Shown in pieces: positions 6,906-14,529 of a stretch of 52,728 bases of DNA. The DNA is from a bacterium (GTDB taxonomy: Bacteria > Patescibacteriota > Minisyncoccia > Phycocordibacterales > JABMNX01), in NCBI GenBank assembly GCA_002687905.1, contig NZBM01000009.1:1-52728 (forward strand), written 5' to 3'. Positions within the stretch are counted from its first letter, which is position 1. Every line of letters starts with the position of its first letter. The position numbers and the translations under genes were made by a program. Below the pieces are notes generated by a model. That model was not told where the DNA came from. It saw only the letters and a list, made by a program, of their open reading frames with translations, and searched no databases.

Positions 6906-7229
6906 ATGAGCATATATTCATATATGAATACGGTAGATATTACAGACGTAGATAGGATTGTACGCACAACCTCTGCTTTTCGCCTGCTTTCTGACCCAAC
7001 ACGCTTTAAAATTTTGTGTATTTTAAGCAGGGCACCCAATGGAATGTGCGTTTATGAAATTGCTGAAGCGGTTGGTATCACACATTCTGCCGCTTCACAT
7101 CAACTGAGTAGGCTTGAAGACAAGAAGATAGTGAAGTGTTTTAGGCATGGTCAATCTGCGTGTTATGAATTGACCAATACTCTTTTCGTAAAGGACTTAA
7201 TAACGGTTATGAAATCTTTTAAGAAATAA
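6906..7229 (+). CDS. ArsR-family winged-helix regulator
   Basis: The 107-residue protein matches ArsR repressors: FRLLSDPTRFKILCIL in helix 1-2, then the recognition helix ITHSAASHQLSRLEDKKIV and the wing FRHGQSACYEL. Cysteines lie in helix 2, before the recognition helix and in the wing (Cys in MCVYE, KCFRH, SACYE). They could sense metal or thiol redox state; no complete known metal site is recognised. ATG 6924 is an alternative start. The gene heads a unit with thiol-redox proteins, only 3 bases before the next start. Confidence 0.9.
   Translation: MSIYSYMNTVDITDVDRIVRTTSAFRLLSDPTRFKILCILSRAPNGMCVYEIAEAVGITHSAASHQLSRLEDKKIVKCFRHGQSACYELTNTLFVKDLITVMKSFKK
6915..6930. promoter_or_regulatory. 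16-bp palindromic operator at the arsR start
   Basis: TATTCATATATGAATA is a perfect 16-bp palindrome lying over the first codons of arsR. ArsR/SmtB repressors bind AT-rich inverted repeats of the ATTCA/TGAAT type, so autoregulation is likely. If ATG 6924 is the start, the operator spans the start codon. Confidence 0.6.
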
Positions 7230-7232
7230 TGT

Positions 7233-8294
7233 ATGCAAAATACAACCACAGTTACTTTAATATTGCTATTTATCGTGGCAGCAGGATTCTTTTTTCTTAC
7301 AAGAGGGGATAAATTTGAGCTTCCGGAGGGGGAAACCACTTCACTTGAAGAGAAAGAAGAAAAGAAGGAGAATGTAGATATTATGAAAGAAGTAGAAAGT
7401 TCAGGAGACAAAACTGCTCGTGTTTCTGAAAGAGAAGTTTTTGTTACAGACGGAGTTAGGCACTCAATCCCACTAAACGAAATACTTTCAGGAGGTCCTC
7501 CAAAAGATGGAATTCCTTCAATCTATGAGCCAAAATTTATTTCAATCAAAGAGGCCAGAGATTTTTTGGATGATAATAGTCCTGGGTTGGGTGTAAAAAT
7601 TGGTGAGGTTTCGAGGTTTTATCCATATCAGATACTTGTATGGCATGAGCTTGTTAATGACACATTAAATGGGGAGGATATTTTGGTTTCTTATTGTCCA
7701 CTTTGTCTTACAGGTGTCGTATTTGATAGAAGAGTTGACAGCAAAGCAGTTGAATTTGGCGTTTCCGGTAAGCTTTGGAAGTCTAATCTTTTAATGTATG
7801 ACCGAACTGGAGATTCTGAGACTGAGTCGTTATGGTCACAAGTCCTTGGTGAAGGAGTGCTTGGTCCAGAAACTGGCACAAAACTAAAGATTATTCCATC
7901 TGACGCTGTTAGGTTTTCTGATTGGATAAAGGAGAATCCCAACACAGAGGTTCTTTCAAAAGACACAGGTGCTACTAGAATTTATGGAGGCGATCCTTAC
8001 GGAGATTATTACACGAACGATACTGTATCGTTCGGCGCAAGCTTTAGCGATACACGACTTCATCAAAAAGAGTTTGTGCTAGGAATTGAGGTCGCTGGAG
8101 AGTTTAAGGCATACCACACAGATGCTCTAAAAGAGGGAATCACAATTGACAGTTTTAGAGGAGAGACTATAGAGATTGTTAAAGATAAGTTTGGCGGGGT
8201 CCGAATGTCGATAGACGGGGAAGATCTTCCGTACATTGGCGGATTTTGGTTTTCGTGGTTAGCAGTGCACCCAGATACAGAATTATTTAAGTAA
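7233..8294 (+). CDS. DUF3179 domain protein, membrane-anchored
   Basis: The 353-residue protein starts with a membrane helix and an acidic linker. From about residue 70 it carries the DUF3179 domain, with the hallmark SYCPLCLTGVVFDR and, after it, LLMYDRTGDSETESLWSQ. The CPLC pair is the likely functional centre. The domain's activity is not established. Its place between an ArsR regulator and two thioredoxin-fold proteins suggests the Cys pair is kept reduced or is oxidised by them (inference). Length is normal. Confidence 0.88.
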   Translation: MQNTTTVTLILLFIVAAGFFFLTRGDKFELPEGETTSLEEKEEKKENVDIMKEVESSGDKTARVSEREVFVTDGVRHSIPLNEILSGGPPKDGIPSIYEPKFISIKEARDFLDDNSPGLGVKIGEVSRFYPYQILVWHELVNDTLNGEDILVSYCPLCLTGVVFDRRVDSKAVEFGVSGKLWKSNLLMYDRTGDSETESLWSQVLGEGVLGPETGTKLKIIPSDAVRFSDWIKENPNTEVLSKDTGATRIYGGDPYGDYYTNDTVSFGASFSDTRLHQKEFVLGIEVAGEFKAYHTDALKEGITIDSFRGETIEIVKDKFGGVRMSIDGEDLPYIGGFWFSWLAVHPDTELFK

Positions 8295-8298
8295 AATT

Positions 8299-8988
8299 AT
8301 GAAAAAATTAGCAGAAAGTAAATATTTAATTCCAAGTTCAATTGTTGTTGCAGGGTTTCTTATTGCAGTTTCAATTTATATAGCTCAACCGAAAGGAGAA
8401 ATTACCGATAGTGGTTTCGGGAATAATCTTTCGGCAACAGTAAACAACATAAATGAAGTAAATGAAGATGATCATGTACGTGGTAATAGAGATGCAAAAG
8501 TCTCCATCGTTGAGTTTTCTGATTTTGAATGCCCGTTTTGTTCACGTCTTCACCCAACTATCAGCCAAATTGTTGATGAATACGACGGTGAGGTAAATTG
8601 GGTCTACCGTCATTTTCCGCTTACCTCAATTCATTCAAGAGCATTGGGAACAAGTATTGCATCAGAGTGTGTGGCGGAATTTGGTGGAAATGACGCATTT
8701 TGGACGTTCACTGATCGTGTGTTTGAAAACCAGAGAGAGCTTGGAGTTGAGCTTTTCTATGAGATTCTTGATGAGCTTAGTATATCGCGAAACGCATTTA
8801 ATGCTTGTGCTGAAGCAGAGGATGTTGTCATGGGGATTCAGGCCGACTTTGAGAATGCTAGAGAAATTGGAGCCAGAGGCACTCCGTTTGTGGTAGTAAT
8901 AAATGAAAAGGGAGAGACATTTCCTTTTAGTGGAGCTCTTTCATATGAGCAAATTCGTTTAATAGTTGAAGAAGCGCTAGCAAGTTAG
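8299..8988 (+). CDS. DsbA-like thioredoxin-fold protein, membrane-anchored
   Basis: The 229-residue protein has an N-terminal membrane helix (about residues 12-29) and a DsbA-type domain. The active site CPFC is at residues 78-81 in FSDFECPFC, and the cis-Pro motif GTPFVVV is near the C-terminus. A long helical insert lies between them, as in DsbA/DsbG-type enzymes. It should form or isomerise disulfides in exported proteins. It follows the DUF3179 gene by 4 bases and precedes a TlpA-like gene by 1 base, so it is part of the same operon. Confidence 0.9.
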   Translation: MKKLAESKYLIPSSIVVAGFLIAVSIYIAQPKGEITDSGFGNNLSATVNNINEVNEDDHVRGNRDAKVSIVEFSDFECPFCSRLHPTISQIVDEYDGEVNWVYRHFPLTSIHSRALGTSIASECVAEFGGNDAFWTFTDRVFENQRELGVELFYEILDELSISRNAFNACAEAEDVVMGIQADFENAREIGARGTPFVVVINEKGETFPFSGALSYEQIRLIVEEALAS

Positions 8989-8989
8989 T

Positions 8990-9541
8990 ATGAAGAACAC
9001 AATTATAATTCTAATTATCTTAATATCCCTTTTAGTCCTGTGGTTTTTTCTTTTCTTTAATGGAGATAAAAAGGAATCAGAAATTATAGATACCCCGGAT
9101 TCAATTACTGAAAATCTTGATAAAGCACCGGAGTTTAGTTTTGAAGATTATGAAGGAAATACAGTAGCGTCAGCTTATAGTGATAAGAAATTAACAGTAG
9201 TTAATTCGTGGACGACATGGTGTCCGTTTTGTGTGGATGAGTTGCCCGACCTTGCTCTTCTTCAGGAAGAATTCCCCGATGACATCTCTGTTATAGCGAT
9301 TGACAGGGCAGAAAGTCTTTCAAAAGCAAAGAAGTTCTCGGATGATTTGGGTGTTACGGATAGGATGACATTTCTACTCGATCCCGGTGACAGTTTTTAT
9401 CAGTCAATAGGAGGATTTTCTATGCCAGAGACTTTGTTTGTGGGGAGCAATGGAGAAATTCTTCTTCACAAGCGAGGCCCTCTTACATTTGAGCAGGCAA
9501 AGAAAATCGTTGAGGATTTATTAACCCAAGCCAGCAACTAG
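8990..9541 (+). CDS. TlpA/ResA-like thioredoxin, membrane-anchored
   Basis: The 183-residue protein has a membrane helix at residues 4-22 and a TlpA/AhpC-TSA-type thioredoxin domain. The active site is WCPFC (Cys 78 and 81), followed by VDELPDL, and the cis-Pro lies in FSMPETLFV. Such proteins reduce disulfides outside the membrane, taking electrons from CcdA-type transporters. The next gene, 1 base away, encodes that partner. Confidence 0.9.
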   Translation: MKNTIIILIILISLLVLWFFLFFNGDKKESEIIDTPDSITENLDKAPEFSFEDYEGNTVASAYSDKKLTVVNSWTTWCPFCVDELPDLALLQEEFPDDISVIAIDRAESLSKAKKFSDDLGVTDRMTFLLDPGDSFYQSIGGFSMPETLFVGSNGEILLHKRGPLTFEQAKKIVEDLLTQASN

Positions 9542-9542
9542 T

Positions 9543-10307
9543 ATGGAACCAATTTCATTAGGCTTTGCGATTTCAGCTTTTGTAGCAGGGCTCTTAACAT
9601 TTCTTGCGCCTTGCACACTTCCTCTTGTTCCCGGCTACCTCGGTTTTATTAGCGGAGTTCCACCAGAGGATTTAAAAGATCCTAGCAAACAAAAAGAAGT
9701 AAAAAGGAAAATTTTTCTAAACGGAGTCTTTTTCATTATAGGTTTTGCAATTATATTTATCCTTTTTGGAACGCTTGCTGGAGTTATCGGGCAAGGGCTA
9801 ACCCCTTATAAGATTTGGCTTACAAGAATTGGAGGTGTCTTTGTAATACTATTTGGGCTTTTTATGCTGGGGGCTTTTAATATTCCATTTTTACAATCAG
9901 ACAAAAGACTTCGTGCGCCAAAATGGCTTCAGGTAGGCAAGCCTTCAAGTTCCTTTATAATCGGCTCCGCTTTTGCATTTGGTTGGACTCCTTGCGTAGG
10001 GCCTATTTTGGGCTCAATACTTCTTCTTGCCTCAACCTCCTCAACAGCTCTTTCAGGAGCACTCCTTCTAACTGTGTTTTCAGCAGGACTAGCAGTACCA
10101 TTCTTGCTTGTAGCGCTTGGCTTTTCCCACGCCGCGACTTATATAAAAAAGATAAGCAAATATCTTAAGTGGGTTTCTGTAATCGGAGGAATATTCTTGA
10201 TATTTCTTGGGATTCTTCTTATTACAAACAACTTCAATCTTCTCATTCAGTGGGGATTTCAGTACTTTGGATTTCTTGAATATGAGGCACTTCTTGATCT
10301 CCTTTAA
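9543..10307 (+). CDS. ccdA: CcdA/DsbD-family electron transporter
   Basis: The 254-residue protein has six membrane helices and the paired cysteines of the family: Cys24 in LAPCTLPLVPGYL and Cys151 in GWTPCVGPILGS. It moves electrons from cytoplasmic thioredoxin across the membrane to the anchored CPFC proteins encoded just upstream. No cytochrome c maturation gene is seen nearby, so protein thiol maintenance rather than haem attachment is the likely job (inference). It is the last gene of the arsR unit. Confidence 0.92.
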   Translation: MEPISLGFAISAFVAGLLTFLAPCTLPLVPGYLGFISGVPPEDLKDPSKQKEVKRKIFLNGVFFIIGFAIIFILFGTLAGVIGQGLTPYKIWLTRIGGVFVILFGLFMLGAFNIPFLQSDKRLRAPKWLQVGKPSSSFIIGSAFAFGWTPCVGPILGSILLLASTSSTALSGALLLTVFSAGLAVPFLLVALGFSHAATYIKKISKYLKWVSVIGGIFLIFLGILLITNNFNLLIQWGFQYFGFLEYEALLDLL

Positions 10308-10334
10308 TATGCTAGAATGGCGGCGCATTAGCTA

Positions 10335-10340
10335 GATAAT
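10335..10340 (+). promoter_or_regulatory. -10 promoter (GATAAT)
   Basis: GATAAT ends 7 bases before ATG 10347, with no Shine-Dalgarno between. A second candidate, TGCTAGAAT, lies near 10310-10318. Confidence 0.5.
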
Positions 10341-10346
10341 ATTTAT

Positions 10347-11150
10347 ATGTTTAATTCATTTATTGACGAAAGGATGAAGAAATCAGCTCTTTGGGCACTA
10401 ATACTCCTTGTTGTTTTTCTTGGAGCAAAGACAATCACCGAGTTTCTTGGCTGGCAACATATAGGCGCTGACACTCCTGTGGTAAGTACAATTTCTGTAC
10501 AAGGTGAGGGCGAAGTATTTGCTGTGCCAGATGTTGCTACACTTACTTACACGGTTTCGGTAGAAAAGGCTAAGACTGCAAAGGAGGCGCAAGATGAAGC
10601 TGCGCGGGTCTCAAATTTGGCACTTGATTATCTTAAAAAAAACGATATTGATGAAAAAGATATAAAAACAACAAACTTTAATCTTCAGCCACAATACACA
10701 GTCACTCCTATTAACTGCTTCACTTTTCCGTGTCCGCCACGAGAAAGAGTATTTGAAGGATTTTCTCTCTTTCACAGTATAGAAGTAAAAGTGCGTGAAA
10801 TTGACTCTGCTGGCGAAATACTTTCCGGGCTAAGCGAGGCTGGAGGCGAAGGCTTAATTAGCGTAGGTAGTCTAAACTTCTTAATTGACGATGAAGAGGA
10901 GCTTCAGGAAGAGGCAAGAGAGATGGCCATTGACGACGCAAAAGACAAAGCAAAAGCACTTGCTAAAGATTTAGGAGTTCGACTTGTTCGAGTTGTTAAT
11001 TTCAACGAATTTGGAGGAGGACAAGTATTCAGGGCGTTTGAGGAATTTGGTATTGGAGGAGATGCTTCAACAGCCTCTTCTGTTCCTCAGATTCCAACAG
11101 GAGAGAATCGAATTAGCTCAACTGTAAGCGTTACCTACGAGATTAGATAG
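10347..11150 (+). CDS. SIMPL (DUF541) domain protein, membrane-anchored
   Basis: The 267-residue protein has one N-terminal membrane helix (about residues 13-30) followed by a SIMPL domain. It opens with ISVQGEGEVFAVPDVATL and contains DIKTTNFNLQPQY, the usual first third, and ends with a ISSTVSVTYEIR strand. The family is found in periplasmic or surface proteins of unclear role, including oligomeric ring formers. A Cys pair (NCFTFPC) occurs in an extended loop near residue 130, perhaps oxidised by the adjacent Dsb-like system (inference). Confidence 0.88.
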   Translation: MFNSFIDERMKKSALWALILLVVFLGAKTITEFLGWQHIGADTPVVSTISVQGEGEVFAVPDVATLTYTVSVEKAKTAKEAQDEAARVSNLALDYLKKNDIDEKDIKTTNFNLQPQYTVTPINCFTFPCPPRERVFEGFSLFHSIEVKVREIDSAGEILSGLSEAGGEGLISVGSLNFLIDDEEELQEEAREMAIDDAKDKAKALAKDLGVRLVRVVNFNEFGGGQVFRAFEEFGIGGDASTASSVPQIPTGENRISSTVSVTYEIR

Positions 11151-11171
11151 GTCTCACTAGACAATCTTTAA

Positions 11172-11207
11172 ACACAGCGCTTTTTTCTACCACAGAAGGC
11201 GCTGTGT
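11172..11207 (+). terminator. Terminator after the SIMPL gene
   Basis: ACACAGCGC (11172-11180) pairs with GCGCTGTGT (11199-11207); CTT and AAG-type pairs may extend the stem inward. The 3' arm ends where the next -35 box begins. Confidence 0.65.
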
Positions 11208-11234
11208 TGACTTTTGAGGTCTGTGCTGTAGTAT
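11207..11234 (+). promoter_or_regulatory. Promoter of the secE-nusG operon
   Basis: TTGACT (11207-11212), a 16-base spacer and TAGTAT (11229-11234). It leads into a 40-base leader that holds a hairpin with a T run. Confidence 0.65.
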
Positions 11235-11243
11235 GCTCCTAAC

Positions 11244-11262
11244 ACCCCGGGAGGGGTTTTTT
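11244..11262 (+). terminator. Leader attenuator before secE
   Basis: ACCCC pairs with GGGGT around GGGA, followed by six T. It lies only about 10 bases after the promoter and before secE, so it would end transcripts early unless read through. This could be feedback control of the secE-nusG-rplK operon, or an RNA stabiliser. Confidence 0.5.
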
Positions 11263-11276
11263 AATAACCAGAGAAT

Positions 11277-11459
11277 ATGAAGCGATTAACACAATATATT
11301 AAAGATACTAGAGGTGAGATGAAGCATGTCTCTTGGCCAACGCAAAAGCAAGCAATTGTTTTTACTGTACTCGTGATTTTTATTTCACTTCTTACAGCGG
11401 CATACTTAGGCGTCTTTGACTTTATTCTTACAAGATTATTGGACATTTTTGTTGTTTAA
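11277..11459 (+). CDS. secE: Preprotein translocase subunit SecE
   Basis: This 60-residue, single-helix protein has the SecE signature: an amphipathic N-terminal helix with RGEMKHVSWPTQKQA, then one membrane helix. It clamps SecY in the protein export channel. Length is normal for short bacterial SecE. It lies directly before nusG, the conserved bacterial order. Confidence 0.93.
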   Translation: MKRLTQYIKDTRGEMKHVSWPTQKQAIVFTVLVIFISLLTAAYLGVFDFILTRLLDIFVV

Positions 11460-11462
11460 ATT

Positions 11463-12008
11463 ATGAGTAAGCAATCTGGAGATCAGGCGCGTCACTGGTA
11501 CGCAATTCACACATACGCAGGGTATGAAAATGCTGTTGCAAGAAACTTGCGTCAGCGAATTGACTCTATGGTTATGGAGGACAAGATTTTTAGCATTGTT
11601 GTACCAACAGAGAAGAAAGTAAAGATAAAAGGTGGCAAGCGAGTTACAGAGGAAGAGAAAATTTACCCAGGATACGTACTGGTTGATATGGTGGTGGACG
11701 ACGCTTCTTGGTATGTCGTTAGAAACACTCCTCGCGTTACTGGTTTTGTTGGTTCGGGTACGCAACCGGTTCCTCTTCAAAAAGAGGAAATAGAAGCACT
11801 ATTTGCGCGAATGCAGTCAGACACTGTAAAGCATAAGATTGATCTCTCAGTTGATGATGCAGTTTCTATTGTAGATGGGCCATTTAAGGAGCTTGAAGGC
11901 AAAATTGGAGAGATAGACGAGGAGCGCGGAAAAGTAAAGGTAATGGTTCCTATGTTTGGTCGTGAGACTCCGGTTGAGCTAGATTTCTTGCAAGTTAAGA
12001 AGATTTAA
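11463..12008 (+). CDS. nusG: Transcription elongation/termination factor NusG
   Basis: The 181-residue protein has the NGN domain (HWYAIHTYAGYENAVARNL; YPGYVLVDM; VRNTPRVTGFVG) and a C-terminal KOW domain starting near residue 130 (VSIVDGPFKELEGKIGEID). It binds RNA polymerase and links it to Rho or the ribosome. It starts 3 bases after secE and is followed by rplK, the normal operon. No insert domain is present. Confidence 0.97.
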   Translation: MSKQSGDQARHWYAIHTYAGYENAVARNLRQRIDSMVMEDKIFSIVVPTEKKVKIKGGKRVTEEEKIYPGYVLVDMVVDDASWYVVRNTPRVTGFVGSGTQPVPLQKEEIEALFARMQSDTVKHKIDLSVDDAVSIVDGPFKELEGKIGEIDEERGKVKVMVPMFGRETPVELDFLQVKKI

Positions 12009-12023
12009 GTAGGATACTCTCGT

Positions 12024-12449
12024 ATGGTAAAAAAAGTTGAAAGAAAATTAAAGCTACAAATTCCAGCAGGTAAAGCTAATCCTGCGCCGCCAGTTGGTCC
12101 AGCTCTTGGGCAAGTTGGTGTTAATATTAGAGACTTCGTGAATCGTTTTAATGACGCAACCAAGGATATGGGGGGCGATATTATACCTGTTGAAATTTCA
12201 GTTTATGATGACAGGAGTTTTGATTTTGTACTAAAAACTTCTCCTGCTTCAAGAATGATTCTTAAAACAATCGGAAAGCCTAAAGGCTCTGGAAAGAATG
12301 TAGTCAGCAAAGCAGGTGAGATAACTCAAAAACAATTAGAGGAGATTGCAGAAGCTAAACTTGAGGACCTAAATACTAATGATGTAAAGCAGGGGGCAAA
12401 GATAATAGCTGGGACAGCACGTTCAATGGGAGTAGAAGTAAAGGATTAA
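12024..12449 (+). CDS. rplK: Ribosomal protein L11
   Basis: The 141-residue protein has the L11 N-terminal domain ([19 protein letters not shown]) and the C-terminal rRNA-binding domain ending [10 protein letters not shown]. It binds the GTPase-associated centre of 23S rRNA, whose gene segment is at about 51480-51535 here. In most bacteria rplA (L1) comes next, but folD follows 3 bases later and rplA is not in the window. Confidence 0.97.
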   Translation: MVKKVERKLKLQIPAGKANPAPPVGPALGQVGVNIRDFVNRFNDATKDMGGDIIPVEISVYDDRSFDFVLKTSPASRMILKTIGKPKGSGKNVVSKAGEITQKQLEEIAEAKLEDLNTNDVKQGAKIIAGTARSMGVEVKD

Positions 12450-12452
12450 ATT

Positions 12453-13238
12453 ATGGTTATAGACGGCAAGGCTATTGCCGAAAGTATTAAAACTGAATTA
12501 AGGGAAGAAATAGAAAGACGTGGTATAAGGCCACGTCTTGCGCTTGTAGTGGTTGGGGAAGATTTCGCGACGGATAAGTTTGTATCAGCTAAAAAGAGAT
12601 TTGCGGAGCGCGCGGGTATAGAGGTTTTAATAGCAAATCTGCCGGAAGATTCTTCACAGACCAACGTAGAGAACGCAGTTAGAAAATATGCAGAAGACGA
12701 GAGCGTCTCGGGCATAGTAGTGCAACTACCGCTTCCAGAAGAGATTAATGTTAAGGATGTATTAAATATAATTCCTCCCAAAAAAGATGTAGATGCTCTT
12801 ACTGAAAACGGAGAAATGCTTTCTCCTGTTGTTCTTGCGGTAAAAGAGATTCTTGAAAGAGAGAGCGTGGAGATTAGTAATAAGAAAGCGCTTGTAATAG
12901 GTAGGGGAAAGCTGGTAGGTATTCCAGTATCAGATTGGTTGAAAGAAAGCGGCGCAGAGACTACTGTAGTTGATATAAATACAAAAGATTTGGATAATCT
13001 TACAAAAAAAGCCGATATAATAATTTCGGGCACCGGATCTCCGGGACTTATAAAAGAAGATATGATTTCAGAGGAGGTTGTTTTAATTGACGCAGGAACA
13101 AGTGAAGCCTCTGGTAAGTTAAGGGGCGATGCCGAGTCGGATTGTGCTTCAAAATGTAGTATTTTTACTCCAGTTCCAGGAGGTGTAGGTCCTATAGTTG
13201 TAGCAACACTTTTAAAGAATGTTGTAGAGAATTCATAG
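12453..13238 (+). CDS. folD: Methylenetetrahydrofolate dehydrogenase/cyclohydrolase FolD
   Basis: The 261-residue bifunctional enzyme interconverts methylene-, methenyl- and formyl-tetrahydrofolate. Motifs: FVSAKKRFAERAGI (catalytic Lys; the usual Tyr is Phe), VVQLPLP, PPKKDVDALT, the dinucleotide site IGRGKLVGIP, and TPVPGGVGPIVVATLL near the end. It is slightly shorter than the usual 280-290 residues. It is in one operon with rplK and glyA, an arrangement coupling one-carbon supply to translation genes. Confidence 0.96.
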   Translation: MVIDGKAIAESIKTELREEIERRGIRPRLALVVVGEDFATDKFVSAKKRFAERAGIEVLIANLPEDSSQTNVENAVRKYAEDESVSGIVVQLPLPEEINVKDVLNIIPPKKDVDALTENGEMLSPVVLAVKEILERESVEISNKKALVIGRGKLVGIPVSDWLKESGAETTVVDINTKDLDNLTKKADIIISGTGSPGLIKEDMISEEVVLIDAGTSEASGKLRGDAESDCASKCSIFTPVPGGVGPIVVATLLKNVVENS

Positions 13239-13243
13239 AATAT

Positions 13244-14485
13244 ATGAAAGACAAGGAAATTAGAGAAGCTATAGAGTCGGAAGAAAATAGGCAAAAGGAA
13301 GGGTTAGAACTTATTCCTTCTGAAAACTATGTTTCAAAAGATATTCTTACTGCATTAGGATCAGCTTTTACTAATAAATACTCAGAAGGCTATCCAGGAA
13401 ATCGTTACTACGGTGGTCAGGAGTTTACTGACGAAGTAGAAAATATTGCAATTGATAGAGCAAAGAAGATTTTTAATTGTAAGTTTGCAAACGTACAACC
13501 TCTCTCTGGTGCTCCTGCGAATATAGCTACGTACTTTGCTTTACTTGAGCCCGGGGACACTATACTCGGAATGGACCTTTCCCACGGTGGACACTTAACT
13601 CACGGACATCCTGTGACGTCTGCCACAAAGATATTTCGCTTTGTGAGATATCATATGAAAGATATTGAGACGGGGGAGATTGATTATGATGAGTTAGAGA
13701 AAATTGCCGATAAGGAAAAACCGAAGATGATTCTTGCGGGATTTTCTGCCTACTCACGAGAGCTTGATTACAAAAGATTTGCTTCTATTGGGAAGAAAAT
13801 AAGAGCATACACAGTGGCTGATATAGCACACGTTGCCGGGCTCATTGCGGGAGGTGTCTCGGAGAATCCATTTGATTCAGGCTTTGACGTTATAACAAGC
13901 ACAACGCACAAAACATTGCGTGGTCCCCGAGGCGGAATGATTCTCACAAGAGAGAATGGAGAGATTTCAAAGAAAATAGATAAATCGGTTTTCCCAGGAC
14001 TTCAAGGGGGACCACATATGAACAACATTGCTGCAAAAGCGGTGTGTTTTGGAGAAGCTCTAAAGCCATCTTTTAAAGAGTACGCAGGGCAGATACTAAA
14101 AAATGCAAAAGCTATGGAGGAAGTTCTCAGAAAGCGAAATGTAAAAATGATTGGAGGAGGAACATCAAACCATCTAATCCTAGCAGATGTGCACGGATCT
14201 CTTGGAGTAACAGGAGGTGAGGCGGAAAAAGTACTTGATGAAATTGGTATTACGGTTAACAAGAATGTTATAGCAGACGACAAACTTCCACCAAAAGACC
14301 CGTCCGGCATTAGATTTGGAACTCCCGCCATGACGACTCGCGGTTTTAAGGAGAATGAGTCAAAGGAAGTCGCTGAGCTTATGATAGATGCCCTTGAGAA
14401 CAGAAATGATGCAAAAAAGAAAGAAGAAATAAGAGAAAAAGTAAGAAACTTGGCAGAAGAATTTCCTATTCCAGAGAGTTTTTAA
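13244..14485 (+). CDS. glyA: Serine hydroxymethyltransferase
   Basis: The 413-residue PLP enzyme converts serine and tetrahydrofolate to glycine and methylene-tetrahydrofolate. Motifs: LIPSENYVSKDILTALGS, TNKYSEGYPGNRYYGG, the PLP Lys in TSTTHKTLRGPRGG, and GTPAMTTRG. Length and order are normal. Its product feeds ThyX, encoded convergently just downstream, and FolD upstream. Confidence 0.97.
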   Translation: MKDKEIREAIESEENRQKEGLELIPSENYVSKDILTALGSAFTNKYSEGYPGNRYYGGQEFTDEVENIAIDRAKKIFNCKFANVQPLSGAPANIATYFALLEPGDTILGMDLSHGGHLTHGHPVTSATKIFRFVRYHMKDIETGEIDYDELEKIADKEKPKMILAGFSAYSRELDYKRFASIGKKIRAYTVADIAHVAGLIAGGVSENPFDSGFDVITSTTHKTLRGPRGGMILTRENGEISKKIDKSVFPGLQGGPHMNNIAAKAVCFGEALKPSFKEYAGQILKNAKAMEEVLRKRNVKMIGGGTSNHLILADVHGSLGVTGGEAEKVLDEIGITVNKNVIADDKLPPKDPSGIRFGTPAMTTRGFKENESKEVAELMIDALENRNDAKKKEEIREKVRNLAEEFPIPESF

Positions 14486-14492
14486 AAGAAGA

Positions 14493-14517
14493 ACCTCCGG
14501 CCTGTAGGGCCGGAGGT
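14493..14517 (+). terminator. Hairpin between glyA and thyX
   Basis: ACCTCCGGCC pairs with GGCCGGAGGT around TGTAG. It lies between two converging genes and may serve both strands; the T run is poor on the + side and TTTTAAAA-like on the - side. Confidence 0.65.
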
Positions 14518-14529
14518 AGTCGTAAGGCT

